DNA of 64,000 nucleotides from an uncultured Peptostreptococcaceae bacterium. GTDB lineage: Bacteria; Bacillota; Clostridia; Peptostreptococcales; Anaerovoracaceae. Under the pieces are notes generated by a model. The model had not been told where the DNA came from. It ran no database searches and saw only the letters and a list, made by a program, of their open reading frames with translations. The translations under genes and the position numbers were made by a program. Location of the stretch: NCBI GenBank assembly GCA_910588185.1, contig CAJUQR010000006.1, forward strand, positions 1-64,000, read 5' to 3'. Shown piece by piece: positions 43,973 through 56,570 of this stretch. The number at the start of each line of letters is the position of its first letter. The first letter of the stretch is position 1.

Positions 43973-45163
43973 ATGAATATGATTAAACAGTGTATAGAAA
44001 TAACAGAAAAAATATATCCTGAAGTTTTAAAGATAAGACGGCATCTGCATTCTCATCCTGAACTAAGCGAGCAAGAAATTGAGACCTCAAAATTTATCTC
44101 TCAAATCTTAAATTCTTTATCCATAGAAAACGAGCATACATCAAACAGCGGTATAACCGCTACCCTCTACGGCAGTCATCCTCAAAACAAAAATTTAACC
44201 ATAGCAATACGTGCGGATATGGACGCTCTTCCTATTGAAGAAAAAACAGGTCTGCCCTTTGCGTCTAACTTCCCGGGGAAAATGCATGCCTGCGGTCACG
44301 ACATGCATACTGCTATACTCCTGGGTACGGCTATGCTGCTTTCTAAAATAAAACATGAGCTTAAGGGAAACATAAGATTTATATTTGAACCGGCTGAAGA
44401 AACCGTCGGAGGCGCAAAAGTTATGATAGAGGAAGGTGTATTGAAATCACCTGATGTCTCTGCTGTAATCGGGCTTCACGTACAACCGGAACTCCCCTGC
44501 GGCAGCGTAGGATTTGTAAAAGGAACCATGTGCGCTGCTTCCTGTGAATTTACTCTCATCGTAAAGGGAACAGGCTGCCATGGCGCACATCCCGATCAAG
44601 GCAGCGATCCAATACTTGCAGCTGCGTCTGTAATATGTGCACTACAGTCTATCATATCAAGAAATACTCCGCCTACTGATCCGTCAGTAATCACAATAGG
44701 CAGTATACAAGGCGGCAAAAAAGGCAATATAATACCTGACAAAGTTATATGTACAGGTATTATACGCTCCTTAACAGAAGATGGAAGAATTTTTATTAAA
44801 GAACGTCTGCGCTCTTTATCACATCTGATTGCCTGCGGCATGGGATGTGAATGTGATATAGAATTTAAAGACAGTTACCCACCTCTCATAAACGATGATG
44901 TACTTCTCCAAACCATGACAGCTCTGTCTAATCAAGTGTTTGGGAAAGATAAAGTTCATATTTCAGATATTCCAAGCATGGGAGCAGATGATTTTGCATA
45001 CTTTTCACGGGAAGTTCCTTCTCTGTACTTTGATATTGGAGTCGCACACGAAAATACTTCCTTGAATTTTCCTATTCATAGTGAAAAATTCAATCCTAAG
45101 GAAGAAGCAATCAAGACAGGCATACTTGCAGAAGCCCTTGGCGTCTTAAAGATGTTCGAATAA
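43973..45163 (+). CDS. M20 family amidohydrolase (hippurate/amino-acid amide hydrolase-like)
   Basis: A 396-residue M20D metallopeptidase. Metal-site motifs are clear: MHACGHDMHTA, FEPAEE, GLHVQPELP and SMGADDFAYF near the C-terminus. The family removes acyl groups from amino acids (hippurate, N-acetyl-amino acids, indole-acetyl-amino acids). No ribosome binding site is seen before the ATG at 43973, so the start is less certain; ATG at 43979 is possible. It is not the HyuC/AllC branch of M20, so it is a poor candidate for the missing allantoate amidohydrolase. It pairs divergently with the S66 peptidase, suggesting a peptide-related role. Confidence 0.88.
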   Translation: MNMIKQCIEITEKIYPEVLKIRRHLHSHPELSEQEIETSKFISQILNSLSIENEHTSNSGITATLYGSHPQNKNLTIAIRADMDALPIEEKTGLPFASNFPGKMHACGHDMHTAILLGTAMLLSKIKHELKGNIRFIFEPAEETVGGAKVMIEEGVLKSPDVSAVIGLHVQPELPCGSVGFVKGTMCAASCEFTLIVKGTGCHGAHPDQGSDPILAAASVICALQSIISRNTPPTDPSVITIGSIQGGKKGNIIPDKVICTGIIRSLTEDGRIFIKERLRSLSHLIACGMGCECDIEFKDSYPPLINDDVLLQTMTALSNQVFGKDKVHISDIPSMGADDFAYFSREVPSLYFDIGVAHENTSLNFPIHSEKFNPKEEAIKTGILAEALGVLKMFE

Positions 45164-45169
45164 AAAAGC

Positions 45170-45202
45170 AGGGCTTCCGCAAATATCATTTGCGAAAACC
45201 CT
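45170..45202. terminator. Bidirectional terminator
   Basis: A stem with AGGG, CGCAAA and TTTGCG, CCCT arms and T-tracts on both strands separates the converging M20 and ilvE genes. Confidence 0.85.
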
Positions 45203-45209
45203 TTGTTTT

Positions 45210-46280
45210 TTATTCAACCGGAACTATCCAGCCTCTTGTATCTTCTTTTTCACCAGTCTGAATTCCATACAGTTCATCATACAATCTCTGCGAAAGTTGA
45301 CCAATTTCTCCGTTATTGATAACAAGTTTCTTGTCTTCCCAGGACAACTCTCCTACAGGTGAGATAACTGCCGCAGTTCCTGTAGCAAATACTTCTTCAA
45401 GTTTGCCTTCTTCACCGGCTTTAAATATTTCATCTATAGTAAATCTTGTTTCGTTTACCTTGTATCCCCAGTCTTTCATAACTTCAATCATTGAAGCTCT
45501 TGTGATTCCCGGCAAAATTGTTCCGATAAGAGAAGATGTGTATATTTCACCGTCAATCTTAAAGAACGCGTTGGAAGTACCGATTTCTTCAACATATTTC
45601 TTTTCTTTGGCATCAAGCCACAGCACCTGATCAAATCCCATATCATGAGCTTTCTTTTCTGCAATCATCGCTGCCGCATAATTGCCGCCGATTTTCGCAA
45701 AACCTGTGCCTCCCATAGCTGATCTGATATATTCGTTTTCAACATAAATTTTTGTAGGCGCAAGCCCATTCTCATAGTAAGGGCCCACAGGGCTCAATAT
45801 TATTATAAATTTATACTGATTAGAAACAGATACGCCAAGTTTAGGCTCTGTAGCGATCATAAACGGTCTTATGTAAAGAGCTGTGTTTTCCTTATTAGGA
45901 ATCCAGTCTCTGTCAACGTCTACGATAGCTTTTACAGCATCTACATAAAGTTCTTCATCTATATGAGGCATGCACATTCTGTCATTAGTGTTGTTTGTTC
46001 TCTTGGCATTCATATCAGGTCTGAAAAGCTGCACTCTGCCGTCTTTTGTCTTGTATGCCTTAAGTCCTTCAAACATTTCCTGGCCATAGTGGAACACAAT
46101 GCTGGCAGGGTCAAGTTCAAGAGGCGCATAAGGTACTATTCTTCCGTCATGCCATCCCTGTCCTTCATCATAGTCCATTATAAACATGTGGTCTGTAAAT
46201 ATTTTTCCAAATACCAGTTTGTCCGGATCCGGTTTCGCCTTAGGTGAAGTTGTAAGAGTTACACTAAATTTATTTTTCAT
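45210..46280 (-). CDS. ilvE: Branched-chain amino acid aminotransferase
   Basis: A 356-residue class IV PLP aminotransferase of the longer, eukaryote-like BCAT type. FHYGQEMFEGLKAY, RPFMIATEP, the lysine in AKIGGNYAAAM (Schiff base) and EEIGTSNAFF are visible. It makes the final amination of leucine, isoleucine and valine from glutamate. It is the last gene of the leu/ilv operon, 20 bases past ilvD, and ends at the bidirectional terminator. Confidence 0.96.
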   Translation of the reverse strand: MKNKFSVTLTTSPKAKPDPDKLVFGKIFTDHMFIMDYDEGQGWHDGRIVPYAPLELDPASIVFHYGQEMFEGLKAYKTKDGRVQLFRPDMNAKRTNNTNDRMCMPHIDEELYVDAVKAIVDVDRDWIPNKENTALYIRPFMIATEPKLGVSVSNQYKFIIILSPVGPYYENGLAPTKIYVENEYIRSAMGGTGFAKIGGNYAAAMIAEKKAHDMGFDQVLWLDAKEKKYVEEIGTSNAFFKIDGEIYTSSLIGTILPGITRASMIEVMKDWGYKVNETRFTIDEIFKAGEEGKLEEVFATGTAAVISPVGELSWEDKKLVINNGEIGQLSQRLYDELYGIQTGEKEDTRGWIVPVE

Positions 46281-46300
46281 TTTTTCTTCCTTTCCGGCGT

Positions 46301-47965
46301 CTATTTTAATACAGCGCCTGTATTAGCTGATGATACAAGCCTGGAATATCTTTCAAGCCATCCACCTTTTACTTTCTGTTCAGGTTTTACATATGAAGCT
46401 CGGCGCTTATCAAACTCTTCATCTGATACTCTTGCATTGATAGAGTACTCAGGAATGTTGATATCAATTATATCACCCTCTTCAATGAGACCGATCAATC
46501 CACCATCGGCAGCTTCAGGACTTACATGTCCTATAGATGCTCCTCTGCTGGCTCCGCTAAAGCGTCCGTCTGTAATCAAAGCTACAGTTTTATCAAGTCC
46601 CATACCTGCAAGAGCGCTGGTTGGATTGAGCATTTCTCTCATTCCGGGGCCTCCCTTAGGACCTTCATATCTTATGACTACGACCTGGCCATCTTTTATA
46701 CTGCCTTTATATATTGCTTCTATAGCTTCTTCTTCACTGTTAAATACTCTTGCAGGACCGGAATGTACCAGCATTTCAGGTGCTACAGCACTTCTCTTAA
46801 CTACACATCCGTCTTTTGCAATATTGCCCCATAGAATTGCAATTCCTCCGGTCTGGCTGTAAGGATTATCTATCGGTCTGATTGCACCTTCATCTTTAAT
46901 AATCCTGCCCTTAATATTTTCACCTACAGTCTTTCCTGAAACTGTCGGCAAAGATGTATCTATCAGTCCTTTGGACGCAAGCTGAGCCATTACAGCATGA
47001 ACTCCGCCTGCATTATCAAGGTCATGCATATGAGTTCCGCCGGCAGGCGCCAGATGACAAAGATTAGGTGTAACCTGACTTATCTCATTAAACAGATTTA
47101 AATCAACTTTTATACCGGCTTCATGTGCTATAGCCAGAAGATGCAGCACACTGTTAGATGAACATCCAAGCGCCATATCACATGCAATGGCATTTTTAAC
47201 AGATTTCTCGTTTATTATATCTCTTGCTTTGATGTCTTTTTCCACCAGATTCATTATTGCCATGCCTGCATGTTTGGCAAGCATAACTCTTCTGCTTGAA
47301 ACAGCCGGAATACTTCCGTTACCTGGAAGTGCAATACCTATAGCTTCGCAAAGACAGTTCATGCTGTTTGCAGTATACATTCCGGAGCAGGATCCGCATC
47401 CAGGGCATGTATTCTGTTCATACTCCATAAGGCCCTCATCATCTATGATTCCTGCCTTTCTTGCACCTACAGCCTCAAACATCTTTGAAAGGCTGGTCTC
47501 AACTCCTCCAACAAGGCCCGACATCATAGGACCGCCGGAACATACTATGGCAGGTATATTCATTCTTACTGCCGCCATAACCATTCCCGGTACAATTTTA
47601 TCACAGTTCGGAACAAGTACTGCTCCGTCAAAAGCATGTGCCATTACCATAGTCTCAACGCTGTCAGCTATAAGCTCACGGCTGGCCAAAGAATATTTCA
47701 TTCCTATATGTCCCATAGCTATGCCGTCACATACTCCGATAGCAGGAACCATTATAGGAGTTCCCCCTGCCATCCTTACACCTGCCTTTACCGCTTCTGT
47801 TATCTTATCAAGGTGCATATGACCTGGTACTATTTCACTGTGAGCCGAAACTACTGCGATGAGCGGTCTTGCCAGTTCTTCTTCTGTATATCCCATAGCA
47901 TAGAACAGACTCCTCATAGGAGCCTTTTCTACACCCTCTGTAACTTGTTTACTTCTGGTTTTCAT
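46301..47965 (-). CDS. ilvD: Dihydroxy-acid dehydratase
   Basis: A 554-residue dihydroxy-acid dehydratase. Cysteines for the iron-sulfur cluster lie in [26 protein letters not shown] and the later region, and [14 protein letters not shown] is the C-terminal hallmark. It dehydrates the dihydroxy acids of the isoleucine and valine branches. The oxygen-sensitive cluster suits an anaerobe. Confidence 0.97.
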   Translation of the reverse strand: MKTRSKQVTEGVEKAPMRSLFYAMGYTEEELARPLIAVVSAHSEIVPGHMHLDKITEAVKAGVRMAGGTPIMVPAIGVCDGIAMGHIGMKYSLASRELIADSVETMVMAHAFDGAVLVPNCDKIVPGMVMAAVRMNIPAIVCSGGPMMSGLVGGVETSLSKMFEAVGARKAGIIDDEGLMEYEQNTCPGCGSCSGMYTANSMNCLCEAIGIALPGNGSIPAVSSRRVMLAKHAGMAIMNLVEKDIKARDIINEKSVKNAIACDMALGCSSNSVLHLLAIAHEAGIKVDLNLFNEISQVTPNLCHLAPAGGTHMHDLDNAGGVHAVMAQLASKGLIDTSLPTVSGKTVGENIKGRIIKDEGAIRPIDNPYSQTGGIAILWGNIAKDGCVVKRSAVAPEMLVHSGPARVFNSEEEAIEAIYKGSIKDGQVVVIRYEGPKGGPGMREMLNPTSALAGMGLDKTVALITDGRFSGASRGASIGHVSPEAADGGLIGLIEEGDIIDINIPEYSINARVSDEEFDKRRASYVKPEQKVKGGWLERYSRLVSSANTGAVLK

Positions 47966-47979
47966 GATTTTCTTGCCTC

Positions 47980-49483
<1,504 letters not shown>

Positions 49484-49499
49484 AGTTGTTTCCTCCTAA

Positions 49500-51167
49500 C
49501 TACCTATATATAATATCGTCTACAGTCTTACCGTTTTGAATCATAGGAAGCACCAAATCATCTTTAGCTATATTGCAATCTATCCAGCACGGAACATCTG
49601 ATTTTAAAGCTTTTTCAAAAGCATCTGCAAGTTCTTCCATATTATCTGCTCTAAAGCCTTTGCCTCCAAAAGCTTCTATAACCTTTGGAAAATCAGTTTT
49701 TCTCTCAGGCGTAGTCTGAGAATATCTTTTGCCAAAATTCAAAGTCTGCCACTGATATACCATTCCAAGTATTCTGTTATTAAGAATTACTGTTATTATA
49801 GGTAAATCGTTGGATACTGCCGTACATGCTTCTGTCATATCCATATGAAGAGAACCATCTCCTGTAAAGTGTATTACTCTCTTGTCCGGATTTGCCATCT
49901 GTGCGCCTATTGCAGCTCCATAACCGAATCCCATAGTGCCAAGACCGCCGCTTGAGATAAAGTTTCTCGGCGATGTCTGCTTTACATATTGAGCCGCCCA
50001 CATCTGATGCTGACCTACATCCGTAACATATATAGTTTCTTTATCTGTGTTGCTGCAAATATACTTTATTATCTCCTCAGGATTCATCTTAGAATTGCAT
50101 TCCTTAACCTTAGTAGGTTTTTCTTCATCCCACTTATTAATCTGGTCTACCCACTCTTTATGGTCGCTGTCTTCAACTTTTGAAATAAGTTTTGAGAGAA
50201 CCTCTTTGCAATCCCCTATTATGTTTTCTGCTGCAAATATGTTTTTATTTATTTCACTTTTGTCTATATCTATTTGAAGTATCTTAGCATTTTTACCAAA
50301 ATGTTTTGTATTGAGAGCTACTCTGTCACTGAATCTTGTACCTACAGCCAATATCAAATCAGCCTCCGCAATACACTTATTGGCTGCATATGACCCGTGC
50401 ATACCGAGCATTCCAAAAGCTTTTTCTTCTGAACTTGGTACTGTTCCAAGTCCCATAAGAGTATTAACTACAGGTATATCTGCTTTTTTCATCAGCGCTT
50501 TGACTTCATCAGAAGCTTCAGACGAAATTGCTCCTCCTCCTACAAGCATCACCGGCTTATCCGCTTTATTTATGTATTTTGCAAACTTCTCAAGCTTGCT
50601 TTCTTCATGTTCATCGCTAACTTTTTTCAAAGGATAATTAGGCATAGGCTCATAATCAACAAGTTCGTTGGCCACATCTTTTGTCATATCTACAAGAACA
50701 GGACCCTTACGGCCTTCGTTAGCAATTCTGAAAGCGTTTCTCATCGCATCTACTAAATCTTCTTTTTTATTTACAAAGAAACTGTGTTTAGTAATCGGAA
50801 AAGTTACGCCTGTTATACATATTTCCTGAAAAGCATCTCTTCCTATCTGGCTGTTAGCTACGTTAGCAGTAATAAAAACCGTAGGAACACTATCCATATA
50901 TGCTGTAGCTATTCCAGTAACCAGGTTTGTTGCCCCAGGGCCACTTGTTGCAATCGCAACTCCTGTTTTGCCTGTGGACCTTGCATATCCGTCTGCCGCA
51001 TGAGCTGCTCCCTGTTCGTGAGCAGTCAAAATATGATTTATTTTATCTCTATATTTATATAATTCGTCATATAAGATTATTGCTGTACCGCCTGGATAAC
51101 CAAAAACCGTATCTACGCCATGTTCCAGCAATACCTTCATAACTGCTTCTGCGCCTGTAATTTTCAT
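49500..51167 (-). CDS. ilvB: Acetolactate synthase large subunit
   Basis: A 555-residue TPP enzyme. It has the catalytic glutamate in LTAHEQGAAHAADG, GRKGPVLVDMTKDV, and the TPP motif GDGSLHMDMTEACTAV with NNRILGMVYQWQ. It makes acetolactate and acetohydroxybutyrate. Its start overlaps the DUF815 stop by four bases (ATGA), so the two are translationally coupled. Confidence 0.97.
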   Translation of the reverse strand: MKITGAEAVMKVLLEHGVDTVFGYPGGTAIILYDELYKYRDKINHILTAHEQGAAHAADGYARSTGKTGVAIATSGPGATNLVTGIATAYMDSVPTVFITANVANSQIGRDAFQEICITGVTFPITKHSFFVNKKEDLVDAMRNAFRIANEGRKGPVLVDMTKDVANELVDYEPMPNYPLKKVSDEHEESKLEKFAKYINKADKPVMLVGGGAISSEASDEVKALMKKADIPVVNTLMGLGTVPSSEEKAFGMLGMHGSYAANKCIAEADLILAVGTRFSDRVALNTKHFGKNAKILQIDIDKSEINKNIFAAENIIGDCKEVLSKLISKVEDSDHKEWVDQINKWDEEKPTKVKECNSKMNPEEIIKYICSNTDKETIYVTDVGQHQMWAAQYVKQTSPRNFISSGGLGTMGFGYGAAIGAQMANPDKRVIHFTGDGSLHMDMTEACTAVSNDLPIITVILNNRILGMVYQWQTLNFGKRYSQTTPERKTDFPKVIEAFGGKGFRADNMEELADAFEKALKSDVPCWIDCNIAKDDLVLPMIQNGKTVDDIIYR

Positions 51168-52450
51168 CTAGTATTTTCCTCCGTTCCTTTTATGTAGTCG
51201 ATAAACTGTCTTGCACTTCTGCCTGAAACACCTCCATGGCGTATCTCCCACTTGGTAGCTTCTTTTCTAAGTTCTTCTAAATCTGTCTTGATGTTTTCCC
51301 TAAGCGCCAATGTCTCAACTATTTTGTGGAATTCATCTTTAGACGGTTTGCCATAATATATCTGAACTCCGAACCTTTCAGACAAGCTAAGTTTTTCTGC
51401 CATCGAATCACTTCTGTGCATATCTTGATCTTGCTCCACATCGTTTCTGTCATTCCATGTCTCTTTTATCAAATGTCTGCGATTAGAAGTAGCGTATATC
51501 AAAACATTTTCCGGTCTGGCCTCAAGTCCGCCCTCTATGACAGCCTTAAGGTATTTATATTCAGTTTCAAAATCTTCAAAGGACAAGTCGTCCATATAGA
51601 TTATGAACCTATAATTTCTTTTTTTAATTTTATCTATTATCTGGCTCAGATATTTCATCTGATGTCTGTATACCTGAATTATCCTCAATCCATCTTCATA
51701 ATATTGATTTGCGATAGCTCTTATACTTGTGGATTTTCCTGTGCCTCCGTCTCCAAACAAGAGTACGTTGTTGGCAGGTTTTTTGTTCAAAAATGCTTTT
51801 GTGTTTTCTTCAAGCCTTTGTTTTTGAATCTCATATCCTATCAAATCAGAAAGTCTTATGTTCTCTGTATTTCTAACAGGTGAAAAACAAGTCTTTCCGT
51901 CGTCAACTTTAACAGTAAAAGTTTTGCTCAATCCAAGTGCGCCTGTCCCATATCTTTCATAAAACCTTGATATAGTCTGAAAAAAGAGTTCATCATCGGA
52001 AGATTCTTCTTCCAAATCATCTCTCAGTTGCAAAATCGCTTTGCTTTCATCTGATACCTTGAAATCAACATTATTAAAGTCTCTTATTTTTACAAAAGAA
52101 TCTATCTCAGGATATTTTTTCACCAATACAGCGTCCAAATTAAACAACTTCCTCAAGACCTTACAGTCTTTCTTTGCCATATCCGCCATACCGCCATTGA
52201 ATACATTCCTCTTTTCTTTAATCAATGAAAATGGATTCTCATTCATGGCTATATGATATGCAATGTATCCGTGCCAAAGGTTGCCGTCAAATCCATGTTC
52301 TGCCGCAAAACCTAAAAGAGTCCTTACAATTCTGTTTATTTCAAAATCCACATCTTCGCTGTCAACTTCTGCAAGCTTTACAGCCTGATTTAGAAGTCCT
52401 GATTCTTCTGCAAATGAATATAGGATTAAGTTGTCTTCTAATGTGTACAT
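51164..52450 (-). CDS. DUF815 family AAA-type ATPase
   Basis: A 428-residue protein. The N-terminal 200 residues have no clear family, and the DUF815 ATPase domain follows, with Walker A GDGGTGKST at 233-241, Walker B RFIIYMDDLSF, and YATSNRRHLIKETW as sensor region. GGVSGRSARQFIDYI ends the protein. DUF815 proteins are AAA-like ATPases of unknown role. It lies inside the leucine/isoleucine/valine operon, 19 bases after leuB and overlapping ilvB. ATG at 52450 with GAGGA is chosen; a TTG at 52486 overlaps leuB. A role in pathway assembly or proteostasis is conceivable but unsupported. Confidence 0.85.
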   Translation of the reverse strand: MYTLEDNLILYSFAEESGLLNQAVKLAEVDSEDVDFEINRIVRTLLGFAAEHGFDGNLWHGYIAYHIAMNENPFSLIKEKRNVFNGGMADMAKKDCKVLRKLFNLDAVLVKKYPEIDSFVKIRDFNNVDFKVSDESKAILQLRDDLEEESSDDELFFQTISRFYERYGTGALGLSKTFTVKVDDGKTCFSPVRNTENIRLSDLIGYEIQKQRLEENTKAFLNKKPANNVLLFGDGGTGKSTSIRAIANQYYEDGLRIIQVYRHQMKYLSQIIDKIKKRNYRFIIYMDDLSFEDFETEYKYLKAVIEGGLEARPENVLIYATSNRRHLIKETWNDRNDVEQDQDMHRSDSMAEKLSLSERFGVQIYYGKPSKDEFHKIVETLALRENIKTDLEELRKEATKWEIRHGGVSGRSARQFIDYIKGTEENTR

Positions 52451-52469
52451 ACTTTTATATCCTCTTAGT

Positions 52470-53543
52470 TTATATTCTCTCTGCAATCAGAGTTCCGGCT
52501 TCGGATGTTGTAATCAATCTCTTACCGGATGTCATAATATCAGGTGTTCTATATCCCTCTTCAAGAACTGCTTTGACCGCATTCTCTATGGCGTCTGCTT
52601 CTTCTGACAATCCAAATGTATATTTTAACATCATTGAAGCCGAAAGTACAGCAGCCATGGGATTTGCTTTTCCTGTTCCTGCAATATCAGGAGCTGAACC
52701 ATGTACCGGCTCGTACATTCCAAACTCACCCTCTGCAAGGCTTGCTGACGGAAGCATACCTATGGAACCAGTAATCATGCTTGCTTCATCTGAAAGAATA
52801 TCTCCAAAAATATTGCTTGTAACGATTACGTCAAATTGTTTAGGATTATATACAAGCTGCATTGCAGCGTTGTCAACATAAAAGTTTTCTAAAGTAACTT
52901 CAGGATATTTCTCTGCCACCTTTGCTACAGTCTTTCTCCAAAGTCTGGAGCTTTCCAGTACATTGGCCTTATCAACGCTGGTCACCTTTTTATTCCTCTT
53001 CATGGCCATGCTAAAAGCGATTTCAGCCACTCTTTCAACTTCCTTTTCTGAATAAAGTTCCACATCATAAGCAGCCTTGCCCATATCAGGAGTGTCTTTG
53101 ATTCCTCTCTCTCCGAAATAAATGCCTCCTGTAAGTTCTCTGACTACCATTATGTCAAGACCGCCCTGAACTTTTTCTTCTTTAAGCGGACATGCTCCTT
53201 TTAATTCATCAAACATTATTGCAGGTCTCAAGTTAGCAAAGAGGCCAAGAGCCTTTCTGAGTCCCAGCAAGGCCTTTTCCGGTCTTTCTTCACCAGGCAG
53301 ATTATCCCATTTAGGACCTCCTACAGCTCCCAAAAGTACTGCATCAGATTTTTTAGCAGCTTCAACGGTTTCATCCGGCAGACATCTTCCTGTCTCATCT
53401 ATTGCAGCGCCTCCTGCCAAGAGATATTCATATTCAAATTTATGTCCGAATTTATCTGCAACCGCATCGAGGGCCTTAATCGCTTCCCGCGTAACTTCGG
53501 GACCTATGCCGTCTCCGGGTATAACAGCTATTTTATAATTCAT
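52470..53543 (-). CDS. leuB: 3-isopropylmalate dehydrogenase
   Basis: A 357-residue isopropylmalate dehydrogenase. [43 protein letters not shown] and [21 protein letters not shown] show the metal and substrate sites. It oxidises and decarboxylates 3-isopropylmalate using NAD+. It is separated from leuC-leuD by ilvA, an order that mixes the two branches. Confidence 0.97.
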   Translation of the reverse strand: MNYKIAVIPGDGIGPEVTREAIKALDAVADKFGHKFEYEYLLAGGAAIDETGRCLPDETVEAAKKSDAVLLGAVGGPKWDNLPGEERPEKALLGLRKALGLFANLRPAIMFDELKGACPLKEEKVQGGLDIMVVRELTGGIYFGERGIKDTPDMGKAAYDVELYSEKEVERVAEIAFSMAMKRNKKVTSVDKANVLESSRLWRKTVAKVAEKYPEVTLENFYVDNAAMQLVYNPKQFDVIVTSNIFGDILSDEASMITGSIGMLPSASLAEGEFGMYEPVHGSAPDIAGTGKANPMAAVLSASMMLKYTFGLSEEADAIENAVKAVLEEGYRTPDIMTSGKRLITTSEAGTLIAERI

Positions 53544-53571
53544 TTTTGCCGCTCCTTTTCTTATTTCTTAT

Positions 53572-54783
53572 CTACATTATGACGCTTATCTGCTTTGGAT
53601 CGTAGCCGTCCTTTTCGAGAGCCTTACATATAGAATGTTTATGATCTGTTCCAAAAGCTTCTATAGTTATCTTAAGCTCTACTGCTGCCGTACGGTTTGT
53701 CGTAACAAACTGATTATGTTCTAGCTTAACTACGTTTCCTTGATTCTTTGCAATTATAGAGGCTACTCTTACCAATTCGCCAGGCTTATCAGGAAGAAGC
53801 ACAGAAACAGTAAATATCCTGTCTCTCTTAATAAGTCCCAGTTGTACTACAGAAGACATGGTGATTATATCCATGTTTCCTCCGCTTAAAATTGATACTA
53901 TCTTTTTATCTTTTACATTGAGATGTTTGAGCGCCGCCACCGTAAGCAACCCTGAATTTTCTACCACCAATTTATGATTTTCAACCATGTCAAGAAATGC
54001 GACTATAAGCTCATCATCCTCAACAGTTATTACATCGTCAAGATTCTTCTGCAAATACGGGAAAATATTACTTCCCGGAGTCTTTACCGCTGTACCGTCA
54101 GCTATGGTAGAAATTTTTTTCATTGTAGTAACTTTACCGTTTTTTAAAGATTCCTGAAGGCAATTTGCTCCTGCCGGCTCAACGCCTATGACTTTTATTT
54201 TAGGATTTAAAAGCTTAGCAAGAGTTGATACTCCTGTAGCAAGTCCGCCTCCGCCTACCGGTACTAATATGTAATCTACAAGCGGAAGTTCTTTTACTAT
54301 TTCCATAGCGATTGTTCCTTGACCTGTAGCCACTGATAAATCATCAAAAGGATGTATAAATGTATATCCGTTTTCTTCTGCCAGCTTTGCAGCATGGGCG
54401 GCTGCTTCATCATATACATCTCCATAAAGCACCACATCTGCTCCATAACTTTTTGTTCTGTCAACTTTCATAAGCGGAGTTGTAGTCGGCATTACTATAG
54501 TAGCTTTACAGCCGTAAGCTTTAGCTGCATAAGCCACTCCCTGAGCATGATTGCCTGCCGATGCAGTTATAAGTCCTTTTTTTCTTTCTTCATCTGTAAG
54601 GGTACTTATCTTATAATAAGCTCCTCTAAGCTTATATGCTCCGGTCATCTGCAAATTTTCCGGTTTCAAATATACTTTGTTTCCTGTCTGATCACTTAAA
54701 AATCCGCTGTATATCAGTTTAGTCTCTATGGCAACTTTTTGAACTACCTCTGCAGCTTCTTCAAATGCTTTTAATGTCAGCAT
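53572..54783 (-). CDS. ilvA: Threonine ammonia-lyase with ACT domain
   Basis: A 403-residue PLP enzyme with the lysine in GAYKLRGAYYK, SAGNHAQGVAYAA, GGGGLATG and a C-terminal ACT-like domain (about 325-403, LLPDKPGELVRVASIIAKN). It deaminates threonine to 2-oxobutanoate for isoleucine. The single ACT domain of this length resembles the catabolic/biosynthetic short type rather than long E. coli IlvA, so feedback control may differ. The operon context favours biosynthesis. Confidence 0.94.
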   Translation of the reverse strand: MLTLKAFEEAAEVVQKVAIETKLIYSGFLSDQTGNKVYLKPENLQMTGAYKLRGAYYKISTLTDEERKKGLITASAGNHAQGVAYAAKAYGCKATIVMPTTTPLMKVDRTKSYGADVVLYGDVYDEAAAHAAKLAEENGYTFIHPFDDLSVATGQGTIAMEIVKELPLVDYILVPVGGGGLATGVSTLAKLLNPKIKVIGVEPAGANCLQESLKNGKVTTMKKISTIADGTAVKTPGSNIFPYLQKNLDDVITVEDDELIVAFLDMVENHKLVVENSGLLTVAALKHLNVKDKKIVSILSGGNMDIITMSSVVQLGLIKRDRIFTVSVLLPDKPGELVRVASIIAKNQGNVVKLEHNQFVTTNRTAAVELKITIEAFGTDHKHSICKALEKDGYDPKQISVIM

Positions 54784-54813
54784 ATGTATTTTCCGTCCTT
54801 CTCTTTAGCTTCT

Positions 54814-55293
54814 TTATTTTATTGAGTTAAGCAGCCCGCCCTTTTTTATTATATTATCGATAAAATCAGGGAACGGCATAGCTTTATATTCCTCATTCTT
54901 AGTAATATTTGTTATCATGCCTGTTTCAAAATCGACGCATACTTCATCTCCTGCTTCTATGCTGTCTGCCGCCTGCGGACACTCCATAATGGCAAGACCT
55001 ATATTTATGGCATTTCGATAAAAAATTCTCGCAAATGATTTTGCTATAACGCATGAAACACCACAAGCTTTGATAGCTATCGGAGCATGTTCTCTTGAAG
55101 AACCGCATCCGAAATTAAAGCCGCCTATTATTATATCACCATCTTTAACATTTTTAAAGAAATCTTCATCAATAGGCTCCATACAATGGGCAGCCAATTC
55201 TTTACTGTCTGTGGTGTTCAAATACCTTGCAGGTATGATTATATCCGTATCTATGTTATCTCCGTATTTATAAACGCTTCCTTGTGCTTTCAT
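54814..55293 (-). CDS. leuD: 3-isopropylmalate dehydratase small subunit
   Basis: A 159-residue small subunit of the archaeal/clostridial short type. [16 protein letters not shown] and [16 protein letters not shown] are the hallmark segments. With LeuC it isomerises 2-isopropylmalate to 3-isopropylmalate. Its ribosome binding site lies within the end of leuC, and the genes are separated by no bases. Confidence 0.97.
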   Translation of the reverse strand: MKAQGSVYKYGDNIDTDIIIPARYLNTTDSKELAAHCMEPIDEDFFKNVKDGDIIIGGFNFGCGSSREHAPIAIKACGVSCVIAKSFARIFYRNAINIGLAIMECPQAADSIEAGDEVCVDFETGMITNITKNEEYKAMPFPDFIDNIIKKGGLLNSIK

Positions 55294-56556
55294 CTACATT
55301 ACCTCCTTCGGATCAGTAATTCTGCCGGTTACCGCAGATGCTGCAGCAACAGCAGGGTTTGCCAGATAAACTTCAGAAAGGTTATGTCCCATTCTTCCTA
55401 TAAAGTTTCTGTTAGTTGTTGCAATACATCTTTCATGTTCTGCCAGTATTCCCATATAACCGCCAAGGCATGGACCACATGTAGGAGTTGATACAGCACA
55501 GCCTGCGTCTATAAATATATCAAGATATCCTTCTTTGATGCATTCTTTATAAATACTCTGTGTTGCAGGGATTACAATACATCTTACATCTTTAGCAACC
55601 TTTTTGCCCTTTAAAATCTCTGCTGCTGTCTTCATGTCCTCAAGACGGCCATTTGTACATGAACCTATTACAACCTGATCTATCTTAATGTCACCGACTT
55701 CATCTATAGTCTTTGTATTTTCAGGAAGATGCGGGAATGCAACCGTCGGCTTAAGTTCTGATAAATCTATTGTAACAGTCTGGTCGTATTCTGCGTCATC
55801 GTCCGGTGCAAACACTTTGTACTCTCTGTCTACTCTGCCTTTCATATATTCCTTGGTAATTTCATCTACCATAAATATACCGTTTTTAGCCCCTGCTTCT
55901 ATGGCCATATTTGAAATACACAATCTATCGTCCATGGACAGCGATTTAAGACCCTCTCCCATAAACTCAAGAGATTTGTACAAAGCTCCGTCAACGCCTA
56001 TAGTTCCTATAAGATGAAGTATCACATCTTTTCCGGATACATATTTATTGAGTTTTCCTTTAAGTTCAACTTTTATTGCAGCAGGAACTTTGAACCATGC
56101 TTTGCCGGTCGCCATTCCTGCAGCCATATCAGTGCTTCCGACGCCTGTGGAAAAGGCGCCCAAAGCTCCATAAGTGCAGGTGTGTGAATCTGCTCCTATT
56201 ATACATTCTCCTGATGCCACAAGTCCCATTTCTGGCAAGAGCGCATGCTCAATGCCTACGTTTCCTACATCAAAAAAATTATCTATATCAAATTTTCTGG
56301 CAAAAGTTCTCGTCTGCTTGCACTGCTGTGCTGCCTTTATATCCTTGTTAGGAGTAAAATGATCCATTACCAGGGAAATCTTTGATTTATCAAATACACT
56401 GTCAAAGCCAGATTTTTCAAACTCATTTATGGCAACGGGAGATGTAATATCATTTCCAAGTACCATATCCAGTTTCGCTTCTATAAGCTGACCTGCTTTT
56501 ACTTCTTTAAGTCCTGCATGGTCTGCCAAAATTTTTTGTGTCATTGTCATACTCAT
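55294..56556 (-). CDS. leuC: 3-isopropylmalate dehydratase large subunit
   Basis: A 420-residue large subunit of the short (HacA-like) type. Iron-sulfur cysteines are in [13 protein letters not shown] and [35 protein letters not shown] and [11 protein letters not shown] are also conserved. GGGAGG precedes the start. It follows leuA by 14 bases. Confidence 0.97.
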   Translation of the reverse strand: MSMTMTQKILADHAGLKEVKAGQLIEAKLDMVLGNDITSPVAINEFEKSGFDSVFDKSKISLVMDHFTPNKDIKAAQQCKQTRTFARKFDIDNFFDVGNVGIEHALLPEMGLVASGECIIGADSHTCTYGALGAFSTGVGSTDMAAGMATGKAWFKVPAAIKVELKGKLNKYVSGKDVILHLIGTIGVDGALYKSLEFMGEGLKSLSMDDRLCISNMAIEAGAKNGIFMVDEITKEYMKGRVDREYKVFAPDDDAEYDQTVTIDLSELKPTVAFPHLPENTKTIDEVGDIKIDQVVIGSCTNGRLEDMKTAAEILKGKKVAKDVRCIVIPATQSIYKECIKEGYLDIFIDAGCAVSTPTCGPCLGGYMGILAEHERCIATTNRNFIGRMGHNLSEVYLANPAVAAASAVTGRITDPKEVM

Positions 56557-56570
56557 AAGATTTTACCTCC

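Noticed and set aside
43973..45163. M20 peptidase as the missing allantoate amidohydrolase
   Set aside because: Its motifs (MHACGHDMHTA, SMGADDFAYF) are those of the hippurate hydrolase-like branch, and it is 30 kb from the allantoin island beside a peptidoglycan-peptidase-like gene.
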